NCBI GenBank assembly: GCA_027482795.1
Contig: JAIXVS010000039.1
Coordinates: 1 to 30,726, forward strand
DNA length: 30,726 nt
Direction of reading: 5' to 3'
Origin: Rhodobacter sp.
Lineage (GTDB): Bacteria; Pseudomonadota; Alphaproteobacteria; Rhodobacterales; Rhodobacteraceae
The notes below the pieces were generated by a model. The model was not told where the DNA came from. It did not search any database and saw only the letters and a list, made by a program, of their open reading frames with translations. The translations under genes were made by a program, and so were the position numbers. Of the stretch, positions 21,229 through 29,310 are shown one piece after another. Numbering within the stretch: position 1 is the first letter of the stretch; every line of letters starts with the position of its first letter.

Positions 21229-21533
21229 TGCGCGCTCCTCAAGGCCATCCGCTTGGCCACGCTATCCTTGCGCCTTTTGGCTGCGATAAGATAGCGGAAT
21301 ATGGGGCGAACGGGATTGAGACAGAATCATATGCAGAATCGGGCGGCGTTCTGAATCCGCAAGTTACCCTCCATTCAGGATGCGATGCCGCCATTCCAGT
21401 GTTAACCATACCTGAGAATGGGATTAATGACTCCCTAATCGTTAACATATACTCTTTAGGATATAAGATTTATCCCATTCTCGCCGCGCAAAATTACTAA
21501 CGCCCTGTTATCTAAGTTGAACGGAAGTAGAGG
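21229..21533. other. 305-nt intergenic region with GANTC cluster and long inverted repeat
   Basis: No gene was found here. The region holds three GANTC sites (21324-21328, 21336-21340, 21353-21357), two GTTAAC palindromes (21400-21405, 21441-21446) and an 11-bp inverted repeat around an AT-rich 47-nt core. It carries the promoter of the 43-aa gene (minus) and of the 81-aa gene (plus). Confidence 0.6.
21414..21482. repeat. 11-bp inverted repeat framing an AT-rich promoter region
   Basis: GAGAATGGGAT (21414-21424) and ATCCCATTCTC (21472-21482) are perfect inverted copies separated by 47 nt of AT-rich DNA containing TTAAC and ATATAAGATTTAT. Spacing of the centres is close to 58 nt. It could be a paired operator for DNA looping, or a long hairpin. 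Confidence 0.6.
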
Positions 21534-21542
21534 GTGAATGTC

Positions 21543-21788
21543 ATGGTTGCGCACGCAGAATTTATCTATCGCTTGGCCGATTTGGTCGAATATGCCAAGG
21601 ACAACGATCTTATGGTTGCATCGCTGGCGCTAAATGCCGCGGTCGAGGTGATTACCCCAAGCATAGGCAAAACGGTTTCGGATAAAATCAGCGCACCCTG
21701 CGTCACCCAAGTGCCGCGCAGACCCACGTTGCGGGTCATTGCGGGCGGGCTTTCCCGCGTAGATCAAGCGCAGCATCCAAAGCCCTAA
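21543..21788 (+). CDS. 81-aa hypothetical protein
   Basis: An orphan small protein with an amphipathic N-terminal half (AEFIYRLADLVEYAKDNDLM, then ASLALNAAVEVI) and a basic, Pro-containing second half (CVTQVPRRPTLRVIAGGLSR). No signal or clear membrane span. ATG 21543 is preferred because AGAGGG at 21529-21534 is properly spaced; the GTG at 21534 overlaps it and would add three residues. Its stop overlaps the stop of the minus-strand oxidase by 3-4 nt. It stands alone behind a complex AT-rich upstream region, so it is probably individually regulated. Family not recognised. Confidence 0.65.
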   Translation: MVAHAEFIYRLADLVEYAKDNDLMVASLALNAAVEVITPSIGKTVSDKISAPCVTQVPRRPTLRVIAGGLSRVDQAQHPKP

Positions 21789-23176
21789 GCACGCCCCATC
21801 AGCCAATTTGCAAACCGCGCAAGGCGGGATGGCGGCGTGCCAAGGCGCGCTTCGCGCCGATCTGCCATCGCAAACAGGCGGTACATCAGATGCACCCCAA
21901 GGTAGCGCAGCGGCTCTACCTCCCATTTGCGGGGGCGGCGGTTGACCCATGGCAGCGCAGTTAGCGCCGTGCCTTTCCCCAGCCCCAGCTGTATCTGGGC
22001 CAAATCGGCCAATGTGCGCCCTGCCAGATTGCTGGTAGAAACACCCACCCCCACATAGCCCCCCGCCCAGCCAAGGCCTGTGGCAGGGTCAAGCCCCACA
22101 GTGGCGCACCAATCGCGCGGCACGCCCAAAACCCCGCACCAAGCGTGGTCAATGGGATAGGCGGCAGCTGCGGGGAAATGGCGGTGCAAAATGGCCGTCA
22201 GGCGGCGGATGGTTTCGCCGTCAGGCGCGCCGTTTTTGTCGATGTTCGATCCAAACTTATAGGGCACCCCGCGCGCGCCCACAGTAATGCGCCCCTCGCG
22301 CGTGCGCTGGCAATAACAGTACCCGTTGTCCATATCGCCGATCAGTTCGCCCCCCTCCCACCCGATCTGCGCCCAAACTTCGGGCGGCAGGGGAACGGTG
22401 GCGATCTGCGCCGAATTCATCGGCAACCATTCGCGCCGATGCCCCTTGATCAGCGCCGTAAACCCTTCGGTGCAGCGCAAAATAACGGGGGCGGTGATGC
22501 GCGCGTGGGGGGTGACGATTTCGCCATTAGAGTACGACAGGGCAGGGGTGTCTTCGGCTATGCGCACGCCCATCGCTTCCACCGCGCGCGCCAACCCCTG
22601 CACCAATTTGGCGGGCTGCACCCGCGCCACGCCAGAAATAACCATCGCGCCCAGAACATTGGGAATGGAAATGCGCTGGGCCACCTCGGCGGCGGTTAAC
22701 TCGCGCGTGCGGTGGCCTTCGCCCCAGTGGTGGCGATGGGCAATTTCCGCGCGCATCCGCGCCAGTTGCGCGGGGTTGGTGGCAACCATCATCTCGTCTG
22801 TGTGGTGAATATCGGCATCAATGCCAAGTTCGGTGCAAATGCGCGAAATCTCACCCACCGTGCCCTCTAGCGCGCGGGCCATATCCAGCACAGCTGCGCG
22901 CGACGAAGTCGCGGCATAGCGTTCGTGGTTCCACGCAAAATTGCCCGAACACCACCCCCCGTTACGCCCCGACGCGCCAAAGCCTGCGAAATGTTTATCG
23001 ATGATCAGCACATCCAAATCTGGCTGCGCTTTCTTTAGGTAATAGGCCGTCCACAGCCCCGTATAGCCCGCACCAATAATCGCCACATCCGCGCGCGTGT
23101 CGGCAGTTAGGGCAGGGCGGCGGGTTTGCGGCAGGCCGATATCGGCATACCAAAAGGAAACGTCGCCAATTTTCAT
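21785..23176 (-). CDS. FAD-dependent oxidoreductase (DadA/PuuB-like amine or amino-acid oxidase)
   Basis: A 463-aa flavoprotein of the DAO fold. FAD-binding GxGxxG is at 35-40 (VAIIGAGYTGLWTAYYL), followed by a GFGASGRNGGWCSG loop typical of the PuuB/DadA/sarcosine-oxidase-like group. The C-terminal FAD motif is GLGWAGGYVGVGVSTSNLAG. Such proteins oxidise secondary amines, D-amino acids or gamma-glutamyl-putrescine. ATG 23176 overlaps the TGA of the upstream amine oxidase gene by 4 nt, so both are made together. A Pot-type polyamine importer sits 4.3 kb away, which makes polyamine catabolism plausible but unproven. Confidence 0.85.
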   Translation of the reverse strand: MKIGDVSFWYADIGLPQTRRPALTADTRADVAIIGAGYTGLWTAYYLKKAQPDLDVLIIDKHFAGFGASGRNGGWCSGNFAWNHERYAATSSRAAVLDMARALEGTVGEISRICTELGIDADIHHTDEMMVATNPAQLARMRAEIAHRHHWGEGHRTRELTAAEVAQRISIPNVLGAMVISGVARVQPAKLVQGLARAVEAMGVRIAEDTPALSYSNGEIVTPHARITAPVILRCTEGFTALIKGHRREWLPMNSAQIATVPLPPEVWAQIGWEGGELIGDMDNGYCYCQRTREGRITVGARGVPYKFGSNIDKNGAPDGETIRRLTAILHRHFPAAAAYPIDHAWCGVLGVPRDWCATVGLDPATGLGWAGGYVGVGVSTSNLAGRTLADLAQIQLGLGKGTALTALPWVNRRPRKWEVEPLRYLGVHLMYRLFAMADRREARLGTPPSRLARFANWLMGRA

Positions 23177-24369
23177 AAGCTTAGCCTTTCATTTGCGGCG
23201 GTTACGGCGGATTGCGCGGTGATCAGCGCCCCTTCAAACCAGCCTTGCTGATCTGAATACAGATCAGATCCCGCAAAGGCCAGATTGCCACGTGCCTGCC
23301 AATGGTGCGGCGCGTAATGTGGCACATCAGCCAGCGCGGGCGAAACCCATGTGCCGCGCGCAAACGGATCGGCGCACCAATCGTGCCAGTCAAAATCCAC
23401 CAATTCGGCCCTTGGAAAGGCAGTTTCCAGCGCCTGCGCCACCTGCGCGCGGTGCGGCTGGCCCAGATCATCAGCCAAACCGAAACCTACGATCAGCGTG
23501 CTGCCATCGGGCAAAAGACGGTCGGCATACAGCCAGCGCAGGCCTTCTGCCAGGCCCGTGGCCAGATCGCCAGGCATTGGGCCACGGGCGCGGATCAGCA
23601 GCTTGGCCGCGCGGCCCAAATGCCGCAGGCCCGCCTGCGTGGGCTGCAGGGGCGGGGTGAAGCGCACATCGCCAAAGCAGTTCAGCGGCAGGGCCACCAG
23701 CGCGGTTTTGCCCTGCACACAGCGGCCTGACGCAAGGGTCACGCTGGCCCCATCGCTTAGGGCGGCTGTAAGGGCGACTGCGGGATCATTCAAAATCACT
23801 TCGGCCCCACTGGCCCGAATGGCGGCTTCGATCAAGGCGCTGATACCGCCTTCGACGGTAAAGGCCAGCTCCTCTAGCTTTGCGGCAAATCCATGGGCCA
23901 GCTTTGGGGCCAGCAATTCGTTGATCCCGATTTTGCCCGCATCGCCTGACCCTGAAATGGCCCACCACGCCATGATTTCGCGCATAGCGGCGGGCGAGAA
24001 GGCGCGGCTGTTCAGATATTGCGCCAAGGTCATGCTATGCAGCGCGCTGTTTTCGCCCATCTGCGCGGCATCGGCGAAAAACTCCGCCAGATCGCACGCA
24101 GCACCGGGAAAAAAGCGCCGCTCCCGCGCGGGCGCACGTGGGGTTAAGGCAAAGCCCAGTCGCTGCGCGAGTTGGATCATCAGGCCGTGGTCGGCCCGTA
24201 TCCAGCCGCCGCCGTATTCCACCACCGCCCCGCCCCAATGGCGCGATAGCGCTCGGCCCCCCAAACGCGGACGCGCTTCGATCACAGTTGCACTGCGGCC
24301 AATATCGGCCAGCCAAAGCGCCGCCGCCGCGCCCGCTAAACCACCCCCAAGGATCACCGTATCTGTCAT
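23173..24369 (-). CDS. Flavin-containing amine oxidase (monoamine-oxidase-like)
   Basis: A 398-aa FAD enzyme. The N-terminus TVILGGGLAGAAAALWLADIG contains GGGLAG (8-13), followed by the amine-oxidase signature EARPRLGGRALS, and a GGGW motif. The C-terminal FAD contact region reads NLAFAGSDLYSDQQGWFEGALITAQSAV, typical of the amino-oxidase family. ATG 24369 gives a normal N-terminus; the open frame extends 25 codons further to 24444, but those residues are not family-like. It overlaps the next oxidase gene by 4 nt. It likely oxidises a primary amine to an aldehyde; substrate unknown. Confidence 0.85.
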   Translation of the reverse strand: MTDTVILGGGLAGAAAALWLADIGRSATVIEARPRLGGRALSRHWGGAVVEYGGGWIRADHGLMIQLAQRLGFALTPRAPARERRFFPGAACDLAEFFADAAQMGENSALHSMTLAQYLNSRAFSPAAMREIMAWWAISGSGDAGKIGINELLAPKLAHGFAAKLEELAFTVEGGISALIEAAIRASGAEVILNDPAVALTAALSDGASVTLASGRCVQGKTALVALPLNCFGDVRFTPPLQPTQAGLRHLGRAAKLLIRARGPMPGDLATGLAEGLRWLYADRLLPDGSTLIVGFGLADDLGQPHRAQVAQALETAFPRAELVDFDWHDWCADPFARGTWVSPALADVPHYAPHHWQARGNLAFAGSDLYSDQQGWFEGALITAQSAVTAANERLSL

Positions 24370-24449
24370 GGGGCAATAATGCCCATCACCGCGCCCTTGT
24401 CGAGGGGGCGGCGTGTTTGCCAAGCCCAATTTTCGCCCCCGCAAGCGCG

Positions 24450-25331
24450 CTAAATCTGCGTTTCAATCCATGCGCGAAACGAGGTAAGCGGCGCGCGGTC
24501 TGGCGCATCTTTGGGCCAGACAAGAAAGTATTTGCCAAGGGCTGGAATGGCATGGCCAAAGGCGGGGATAAGTCGGCCCTCGGCCAATTCGCGTTCAATC
24601 AAAAATGTGGGCAGCAGGGCAATGCCCAGCCCGTGCAGTGCCGCCATGGTCATGGTGGAAAACTGGTCAAACAGCATGGCGGGGGGGCGCTGGGGGGCGG
24701 TGCCAAAATGCGCGAGCCACCGCCCCCAATCGCCAAGGCGGCTTTCGATTTGTAGCAATGGGTATGAGAGAATGTCATCCGCGCGGCCCAAGGGTTTGGA
24801 AACAAGTCTAGGGGCGGCCACTGCAATCAGCATTTCATCCAGTAGGGGCAGATGCTGCGCGCCTGCCCAATCTGTTCGCCCATAGTGAATGGCTGCATCA
24901 ATTCCTTCGGCGGCCATGTCAAACGGGCGCAGGCGGGTGGAAAGGTTGAGGGTCACTTCGGGATGATTGGCGGTGAAATCCGCCAGACGTGGTGCCAGCC
25001 AATGCATCCCAAAGGCGGGCAGAATGGCCAGATTTAGGCTGCCGCCCAAGGGATTTGCGCGCAGGGTCATTGATGCGCTGGCAAGGTTTTGCAGCGCGCT
25101 GCGCACGGCGCGCACATAATCGCGCCCAGCGGCAGTGAGCGCCAGCTTACCCCCCTCGCGCGCCAGCAGCGCCACGCCCATTTGCGCCTCTAGAACCTGC
25201 AACTGGCGCGAAATCGCGCCTTGGGTCAGCGCCAATTCATGGGCTGCCGCCGAGGCAGAGCCAAGGCGATCAACCGCCTCTAGCGCCAGCAGGCTGGGCA
25301 TAGATGGCAAATACCGCCGCGCGCCAAACAT
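24450..25331 (-). CDS. LysR-family regulator (GcvA/GcdR-like)
   Basis: A 293-aa LysR-type regulator: winged HTH over about 12-70 (PSLLALEAVDRLGSASAAAH, then LTQGAISRQLQVLEAQ) and a periplasmic-binding-like effector domain (about 93-290). It belongs to the GcvA-type branch. ATG 25331 with AGGAAA upstream is preferred; 25 further in-frame codons would reach into the divergent promoter region. It is transcribed away from the glutaryl-CoA dehydrogenase gene with an 89-nt gap, the classic arrangement of a LysR regulator and its target. Glutaryl-CoA or a lysine/tryptophan catabolite is the likely effector, by context. Confidence 0.9.
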   Translation of the reverse strand: MFGARRYLPSMPSLLALEAVDRLGSASAAAHELALTQGAISRQLQVLEAQMGVALLAREGGKLALTAAGRDYVRAVRSALQNLASASMTLRANPLGGSLNLAILPAFGMHWLAPRLADFTANHPEVTLNLSTRLRPFDMAAEGIDAAIHYGRTDWAGAQHLPLLDEMLIAVAAPRLVSKPLGRADDILSYPLLQIESRLGDWGRWLAHFGTAPQRPPAMLFDQFSTMTMAALHGLGIALLPTFLIERELAEGRLIPAFGHAIPALGKYFLVWPKDAPDRAPLTSFRAWIETQI

Positions 25332-25370
25332 ATGAGTTTTCCTAATACACCCGCGATGATCTTTCGTTAG

Positions 25371-25390
25371 GCTTTTGCGTGCGCTTTTGC
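25371..25390. promoter_or_regulatory. Direct repeats in the LysR/gcdH intergenic region
   Basis: GCTTTTGC occurs at 25371-25378 and again at 25383-25390, starts 12 nt apart, about one helical turn. A TTGC...GCAA half-dyad also lies here. Position 31-50 nt before the dehydrogenase ATG fits a regulator site or promoter region. Candidate only. Confidence 0.35.
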
Positions 25391-25420
25391 AATAGTGCTG
25401 CAACATTGGAGGATACCGTT

Positions 25421-26638
25421 ATGACCCGCCCATCCCTAAAACCCAAAGACGCCCCCGAACTTGGCCCGTTTGACTGGGCCGATCCCTTGCGCATGGAAGA
25501 TCAACTGTCGGAAGAAGAACGGATGCTGCGCGACGCCGCCCGCGCCTTCGCGCAGGAAAAGCTGCAACCGCGCGTGATTGCCGCCTATCGGGATGAGGCA
25601 ACCGACCCCGCCATTTTCCGCGAAATGGGCGAGATGGGTCTTTTGGGGGCCACGATCCCCGAAGAATACGGCGGGCTGGGGGCCAGCTATGTCGCCTATG
25701 GCCTGATCGCCCGCGAGGTAGAGCGGGTGGACAGCGGCTATCGCAGCATGTTGTCGGTGCAGTCATCTTTGGTGATGTACCCGATCTATGCCTATGGGTC
25801 AGAAGAACAGCGCCGCAAATATCTGCCCAAACTGGCCACGGGTGAATGGATTGGCTGTTTTGGCCTGACCGAACCCGATGCGGGATCAGACCCTGCGGGC
25901 ATGAAAACCACAGCGCGCAAAACGGCGAACGGCTATGTGCTGAACGGCAGCAAAATGTGGATTTCCAACGCACCGATTGCCGATGTTTTCGTTGTTTGGG
26001 CCAAGTCCGAGGCGCATGGCGGCAAGATTCGCGGCTTTGTGTTGGAAAAGGGCACCAAGGGCCTGTCTGCGCCGAAAGTTGGCGGTAAGCTTAGCCTGCG
26101 CGCATCCATCACGGGCGAGATTGTGATGGACGGTGTCGAAGTGGGCGAGGGTGCCCTGCTGCCCCATGTCGAAGGGCTGAAAGGCCCCTTCGGTTGCCTG
26201 AACCGCGCGCGCTATGGCATTGCCTGGGGCGTGATGGGCGCGGCCGAGTTTTGCATGACAGCGGCGCGGCAATACGGGCTGGATCGGCACCAGTTTGGCA
26301 AGCCTTTGGCGCAAACGCAGCTGTATCAGACCAAACTGGCCAATATGATGACCGATATCGCGCTGGGCCTGCAAGGCGCGCTGCAACTGGGGCGGCTGAT
26401 GGATAGCGCGCAGGCGGCTCCTGAAATGGTGTCGATCCTAAAGCGCAACAATTGCGGCAAGGCCCTAGAGGCCGCCCGCCACGCCCGCGATATGCACGGC
26501 GGCAACGGCATTTCCGAAGATTTCCAAGTGATGCGCCATATGGTCAACCTAGAAACGGTCAACACCTATGAAGGTACCTATGATGTGCACGGCCTGATCC
26601 TTGGCCGTGCGATCACAGGGTTGCAGGCGTTCTTTTAG
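25421..26638 (+). CDS. gcdH: Glutaryl-CoA dehydrogenase
   Basis: A 405-aa acyl-CoA dehydrogenase that oxidises and decarboxylates glutaryl-CoA to crotonyl-CoA in lysine, tryptophan and aromatic catabolism. The catalytic base is E384 in NTYEGTYDVHGLILGRAITG. R108 in SGYRSMLSVQSSL corresponds to the arginine that binds the glutaryl carboxylate, which separates this enzyme from simple acyl-CoA dehydrogenases. WISNAPIADVFVVWAK and FGLTEPDAGSDP are FAD-binding segments. GGAGGA 7 nt upstream fixes ATG 25421; an in-frame ATG at 25379 has no such site. Divergent from a LysR regulator that likely controls it. Confidence 0.95.
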   Translation: MTRPSLKPKDAPELGPFDWADPLRMEDQLSEEERMLRDAARAFAQEKLQPRVIAAYRDEATDPAIFREMGEMGLLGATIPEEYGGLGASYVAYGLIAREVERVDSGYRSMLSVQSSLVMYPIYAYGSEEQRRKYLPKLATGEWIGCFGLTEPDAGSDPAGMKTTARKTANGYVLNGSKMWISNAPIADVFVVWAKSEAHGGKIRGFVLEKGTKGLSAPKVGGKLSLRASITGEIVMDGVEVGEGALLPHVEGLKGPFGCLNRARYGIAWGVMGAAEFCMTAARQYGLDRHQFGKPLAQTQLYQTKLANMMTDIALGLQGALQLGRLMDSAQAAPEMVSILKRNNCGKALEAARHARDMHGGNGISEDFQVMRHMVNLETVNTYEGTYDVHGLILGRAITGLQAFF

Positions 26639-26742
26639 CCTCAACCCATAGTTTCATTTTGTCTTGATATTTCAGTGTGTTATTGACCAGTTCCACCCTT
26701 GGTGCAAAGCTGAATTCACTGATTTGCAACAAGGAATATTTA

Positions 26743-27468
26743 ATGTGCTTAGAATGTGAAGACACGGCGGTACACCGCCGTGATGTGATGAAATGGGCTG
26801 CGGGTGCGGCTGTTTTGGCGGCGGGGTCGTTCGCGGCCCCCGCCTATGCCAATTCTGAGGCAGATTTTGCGATCACCCCAGATGAGGCCTTGGCCCGCCT
26901 GCGTGAAGGCAATGCGGCATTTGTCGCCGATGCGGGTGCCTGCGCGGCCAATTTGGCCAGCTTGCGCAAAGAATTGGCACAGGGGCAGCACCCTTATGCC
27001 AGCATCGTCACCTGCGCTGATAGCCGTGTATCGTCGGAATTGATTTTTGGCGGCGCGACTTTGGGCGATTTGTTCACCTCGCGCAATGCGGGCAATGTGG
27101 TGGATACCGCAGTGCTGGGCACGCTGGAATATGGCGCGGCGCATCTGAAATCGCCGCTGATTGTGGTGATGGGCCACAGCAAATGCGGCGCAATCGGCGC
27201 GGCTTGCGAAGTTGTGACAAAGGGTACCGATTTGGGCGGCGCTGTGGCCAAGATGGTGCAGCCAATCTTGCCCGTCGCCCTGTCAATTGGCGCGTCTGAC
27301 CCTGACCTGTTGTCAAAAACCGTGCTGGCCAATGCGCGCAAGGGTGTTCAAACGATTATGCAAGACAGTGCTACGATTGCGGCATTGGTGGCCGAGGGCA
27401 AAGTACGGGTTCTGGCGGCTGTTTATGACATCACCACGGGTGTTGTCGCGTTCGATGATGCTGCCTAA
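26743..27468 (+). CDS. Beta-class carbonic anhydrase with Tat-like signal peptide
   Basis: A 241-aa protein. Zinc ligands of the beta class are complete: C91, D93 and R95 in TCADSRV (Asp-Arg dyad), H145 and C148 in GHSKCGA. The N-terminus carries HRRDVMKW followed by AAGAAVLAAGSFAAPAYA, a twin-arginine signal (RR at 12-13) with an Ala-x-Ala cleavage site near residue 37, so the enzyme is probably exported folded to the periplasm. ATG 26743 with AAGGAA is preferred over ATG 26677, which would bury the signal. It catalyses CO2/bicarbonate interconversion. It stands alone, with its own upstream gap (26639-26742). Confidence 0.92.
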   Translation: MCLECEDTAVHRRDVMKWAAGAAVLAAGSFAAPAYANSEADFAITPDEALARLREGNAAFVADAGACAANLASLRKELAQGQHPYASIVTCADSRVSSELIFGGATLGDLFTSRNAGNVVDTAVLGTLEYGAAHLKSPLIVVMGHSKCGAIGAACEVVTKGTDLGGAVAKMVQPILPVALSIGASDPDLLSKTVLANARKGVQTIMQDSATIAALVAEGKVRVLAAVYDITTGVVAFDDAA

Positions 27469-27475
27469 GCAGACT

Positions 27476-27502
27476 TGGCCCAAGCGCAGTGCGCTTGGGC
27501 CA
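27476..27502. terminator. Bidirectional terminator hairpin
   Basis: TGGCCCAAGCGC (27476-27487) pairs perfectly over 12 bp with GCGCTTGGGCCA (27491-27502) around a 3-nt loop. It fills the 40-nt gap between the convergent carbonic anhydrase and permease genes. Only weak T-runs follow on either strand. Confidence 0.75.
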
Positions 27503-27508
27503 TTGATG

Positions 27509-28375
27509 TTAAAGCGCTTCTTCCAACGCGGATGCGCGCCGCGCCTCTGCCTCGCGATCAGCCTCGACGCGCGCCATGCGGCGACGGTTGATCTCGTAGA
27601 TCATCGCCAGCACCAGCGTGACCATAATCAGCAAGAAGGCCAGCGCGTTGATGGCTGGGGTCACGCCCGAACGTACCATCGAAAAGACATAGACGGTCAG
27701 CGTATCCATCCCGCCGCGCGTGAACTGCGTGACGTTGTAGTTTTCAATCGATTGGAAAAAGGCCACCGCCGCGCCCGCGCCAATGGCGGGGTACAGATAG
27801 GGCAGCAAAATGCGCCGCAGCACTTGGGCATGGCTTGCACCCAAATCCAAAGCCGCCTCTTCCAGCCCTGCATCAAAGCTTTGCAGACGGGCCAGCACCA
27901 GCAACATCACCATTGCGGCAATGTAACTGACCTGCCCAAGAACCGACAAATGCAAACCGGGGTTAAACAGGAAGAACTCCGTTCCCATCGCGTTGCCCAT
28001 TTTCGTCCACAAAATCATGGTCGAAATGCCAATCACCACACCTGGAATAAGAATGGTTGAAATCATCATGCTGTACAGCAGTGTGCGTACACGGCCCGAG
28101 ATCGAGTTGATCAGAATGGCAGAAGCCGTGCCCACAATCACCGACAATATCGCCACCGCAACCGCCACAACCAGCGTATTGCCAAAGGCCACCATCATGC
28201 GGTCATCGTTGATCATCGCTTCAAACCAGCGAGACGTCCAACCTTTCCATGGCACGATCGATGGCAGGCGGTTGTCGTTAAAAGCCGCCCCCGACATCAC
28301 CACCAAAGGCGCGATCATGAACACCAAAAACAGCCCCATATACAGGCGGGCAAGGATCATCCGAAGTTTATGCAT
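27509..28375 (-). CDS. potC: Spermidine/putrescine-type ABC transporter permease PotC
   Basis: A 288-aa inner-membrane permease. The first span is at about 9-33 (RLYMGLFLVFMIAPLVVMSG) followed by the PotC-typical FNDNRLPSIVPWKGWTSRWFEAM. The EAA loop (EEAALDLGASHAQVLRRILLPYL) is at about 185-207, and the tail is charged (REAEARRASALEEAL). ATG 28375 fits the G-rich ribosome site better than GTG 28378. It starts 9 nt after the PotB stop and ends the operon before a hairpin. It pairs with PotB; polyamine specificity is by family, not proven. Confidence 0.9.
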   Translation of the reverse strand: MHKLRMILARLYMGLFLVFMIAPLVVMSGAAFNDNRLPSIVPWKGWTSRWFEAMINDDRMMVAFGNTLVVAVAVAILSVIVGTASAILINSISGRVRTLLYSMMISTILIPGVVIGISTMILWTKMGNAMGTEFFLFNPGLHLSVLGQVSYIAAMVMLLVLARLQSFDAGLEEAALDLGASHAQVLRRILLPYLYPAIGAGAAVAFFQSIENYNVTQFTRGGMDTLTVYVFSMVRSGVTPAINALAFLLIMVTLVLAMIYEINRRRMARVEADREAEARRASALEEAL

Positions 28376-28384
28376 CACCGCCCC

Positions 28385-29308
28385 CTATTTCGCGATATCG
28401 GAAAGTTTAACTTTGAACACCTTCAGCGCGATGGACACGAAGATCGTGCACAGCAGCAAAAGGATAAACGCATAGGCAGATGCCGTGTTCCAATCCAGCG
28501 CGTCTTTGAACCACTGATCGATGGTTTGCGTGAACCACTGCGATGTGGTCGATCCAAGGATCGATGGCACCAGCAAGGACCCTGCCGAAAGCATAAACAC
28601 CATCACACATCCCGATGCGATGCCAGGCTTGGCATGGGGCAGCACGATGCGCAGATGAATTTTCCACCACGGCGCGCCCAGATCATCGGCCGCCTCAATC
28701 TGGTTGGTATCCAGCGACGCAATCGCGTTATAAATCGGAAAAAGCATAAACAAAACATAGGTATAGGTCAGGCCAATCACCACGCCGTCATAATCGACAA
28801 TCCAGCGCACGGGGGCCTCTATCGCGCCAATCGCCAGCAGCAGGGCATTCAGCGGGCCTTTAAAGGCCAGAATAATCCACCACGCAAAGGCGCGCAGCAC
28901 TTCGGATACCCACAGCGGAATGAATAGCAACAGCAGCAAGGTTGGCAGCGATTTTGGGTTTGCAATTTTTGCCATGAAAAACGCCAGCGGATAGGCCAGC
29001 GCAAAGCAGGCCACTGTGACGACAATCGAATACCAAATCGTCAGACCAAAGGTCATCACATGCACAGGGATCATGTAAGGGATGCCAAAGAAAGACCGTT
29101 CAATCGATCCGTCAAACACCTTGGCATAGTTGCCAAGGCTGTAGACATCTTTCGGCCCGCCCACATCCACCACGGGCAGATAGGGGCGGAAACTTTGTTC
29201 AAACAGAGTGATATTGGGCACAATCACCAGCATCACCAGCCAAAACGCCACCAAAAGGCACATCAGGGCGGTGATCGTCACGCCGTAACGGCGAATAAGA
29301 TCGCTCAT
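28385..29308 (-). CDS. potB: Spermidine/putrescine-type ABC transporter permease PotB
   Basis: A 307-aa permease of the PotB group. The first span is at about 9-31 (GVTITALMCLLVAFWLVMLV), then LFEQSFRPYLP, a periplasmic insert and the family segment LLLLLFIPLWVSEVLRAFAWW. The EAA-like loop reads EAADDLGAPWWKIHLRIVLP, ending with SAGSLLVPSILGS typical of PotB. ATG 29308 lies 2 nt after the ATPase stop. The C-terminus (SIALKVFKVKLSDIAK) is cytoplasmic. Together with PotC it forms the channel for a polyamine or similar cation. Confidence 0.92.
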   Translation of the reverse strand: MSDLIRRYGVTITALMCLLVAFWLVMLVIVPNITLFEQSFRPYLPVVDVGGPKDVYSLGNYAKVFDGSIERSFFGIPYMIPVHVMTFGLTIWYSIVVTVACFALAYPLAFFMAKIANPKSLPTLLLLLFIPLWVSEVLRAFAWWIILAFKGPLNALLLAIGAIEAPVRWIVDYDGVVIGLTYTYVLFMLFPIYNAIASLDTNQIEAADDLGAPWWKIHLRIVLPHAKPGIASGCVMVFMLSAGSLLVPSILGSTTSQWFTQTIDQWFKDALDWNTASAYAFILLLLCTIFVSIALKVFKVKLSDIAK

Positions 29309-29310
29309 CG

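Noticed and set aside
21400..21446. Canonical CtrA binding site
   Set aside because: The two GTTAAC sequences are 41 nt apart; the TTAA-N7-TTAAC arrangement is not present.
23351..24379. 342-codon plus-strand frame opposite the amine oxidase gene
   Set aside because: The minus-strand reading gives a complete FAD amine oxidase with coupled neighbour; the plus-strand product is low-complexity and unrecognisable.
26677..26742. Upstream ATG for the carbonic anhydrase
   Set aside because: It would bury the Tat-type signal behind 22 residues and has no ribosome site; ATG 26743 has AAGGAA.
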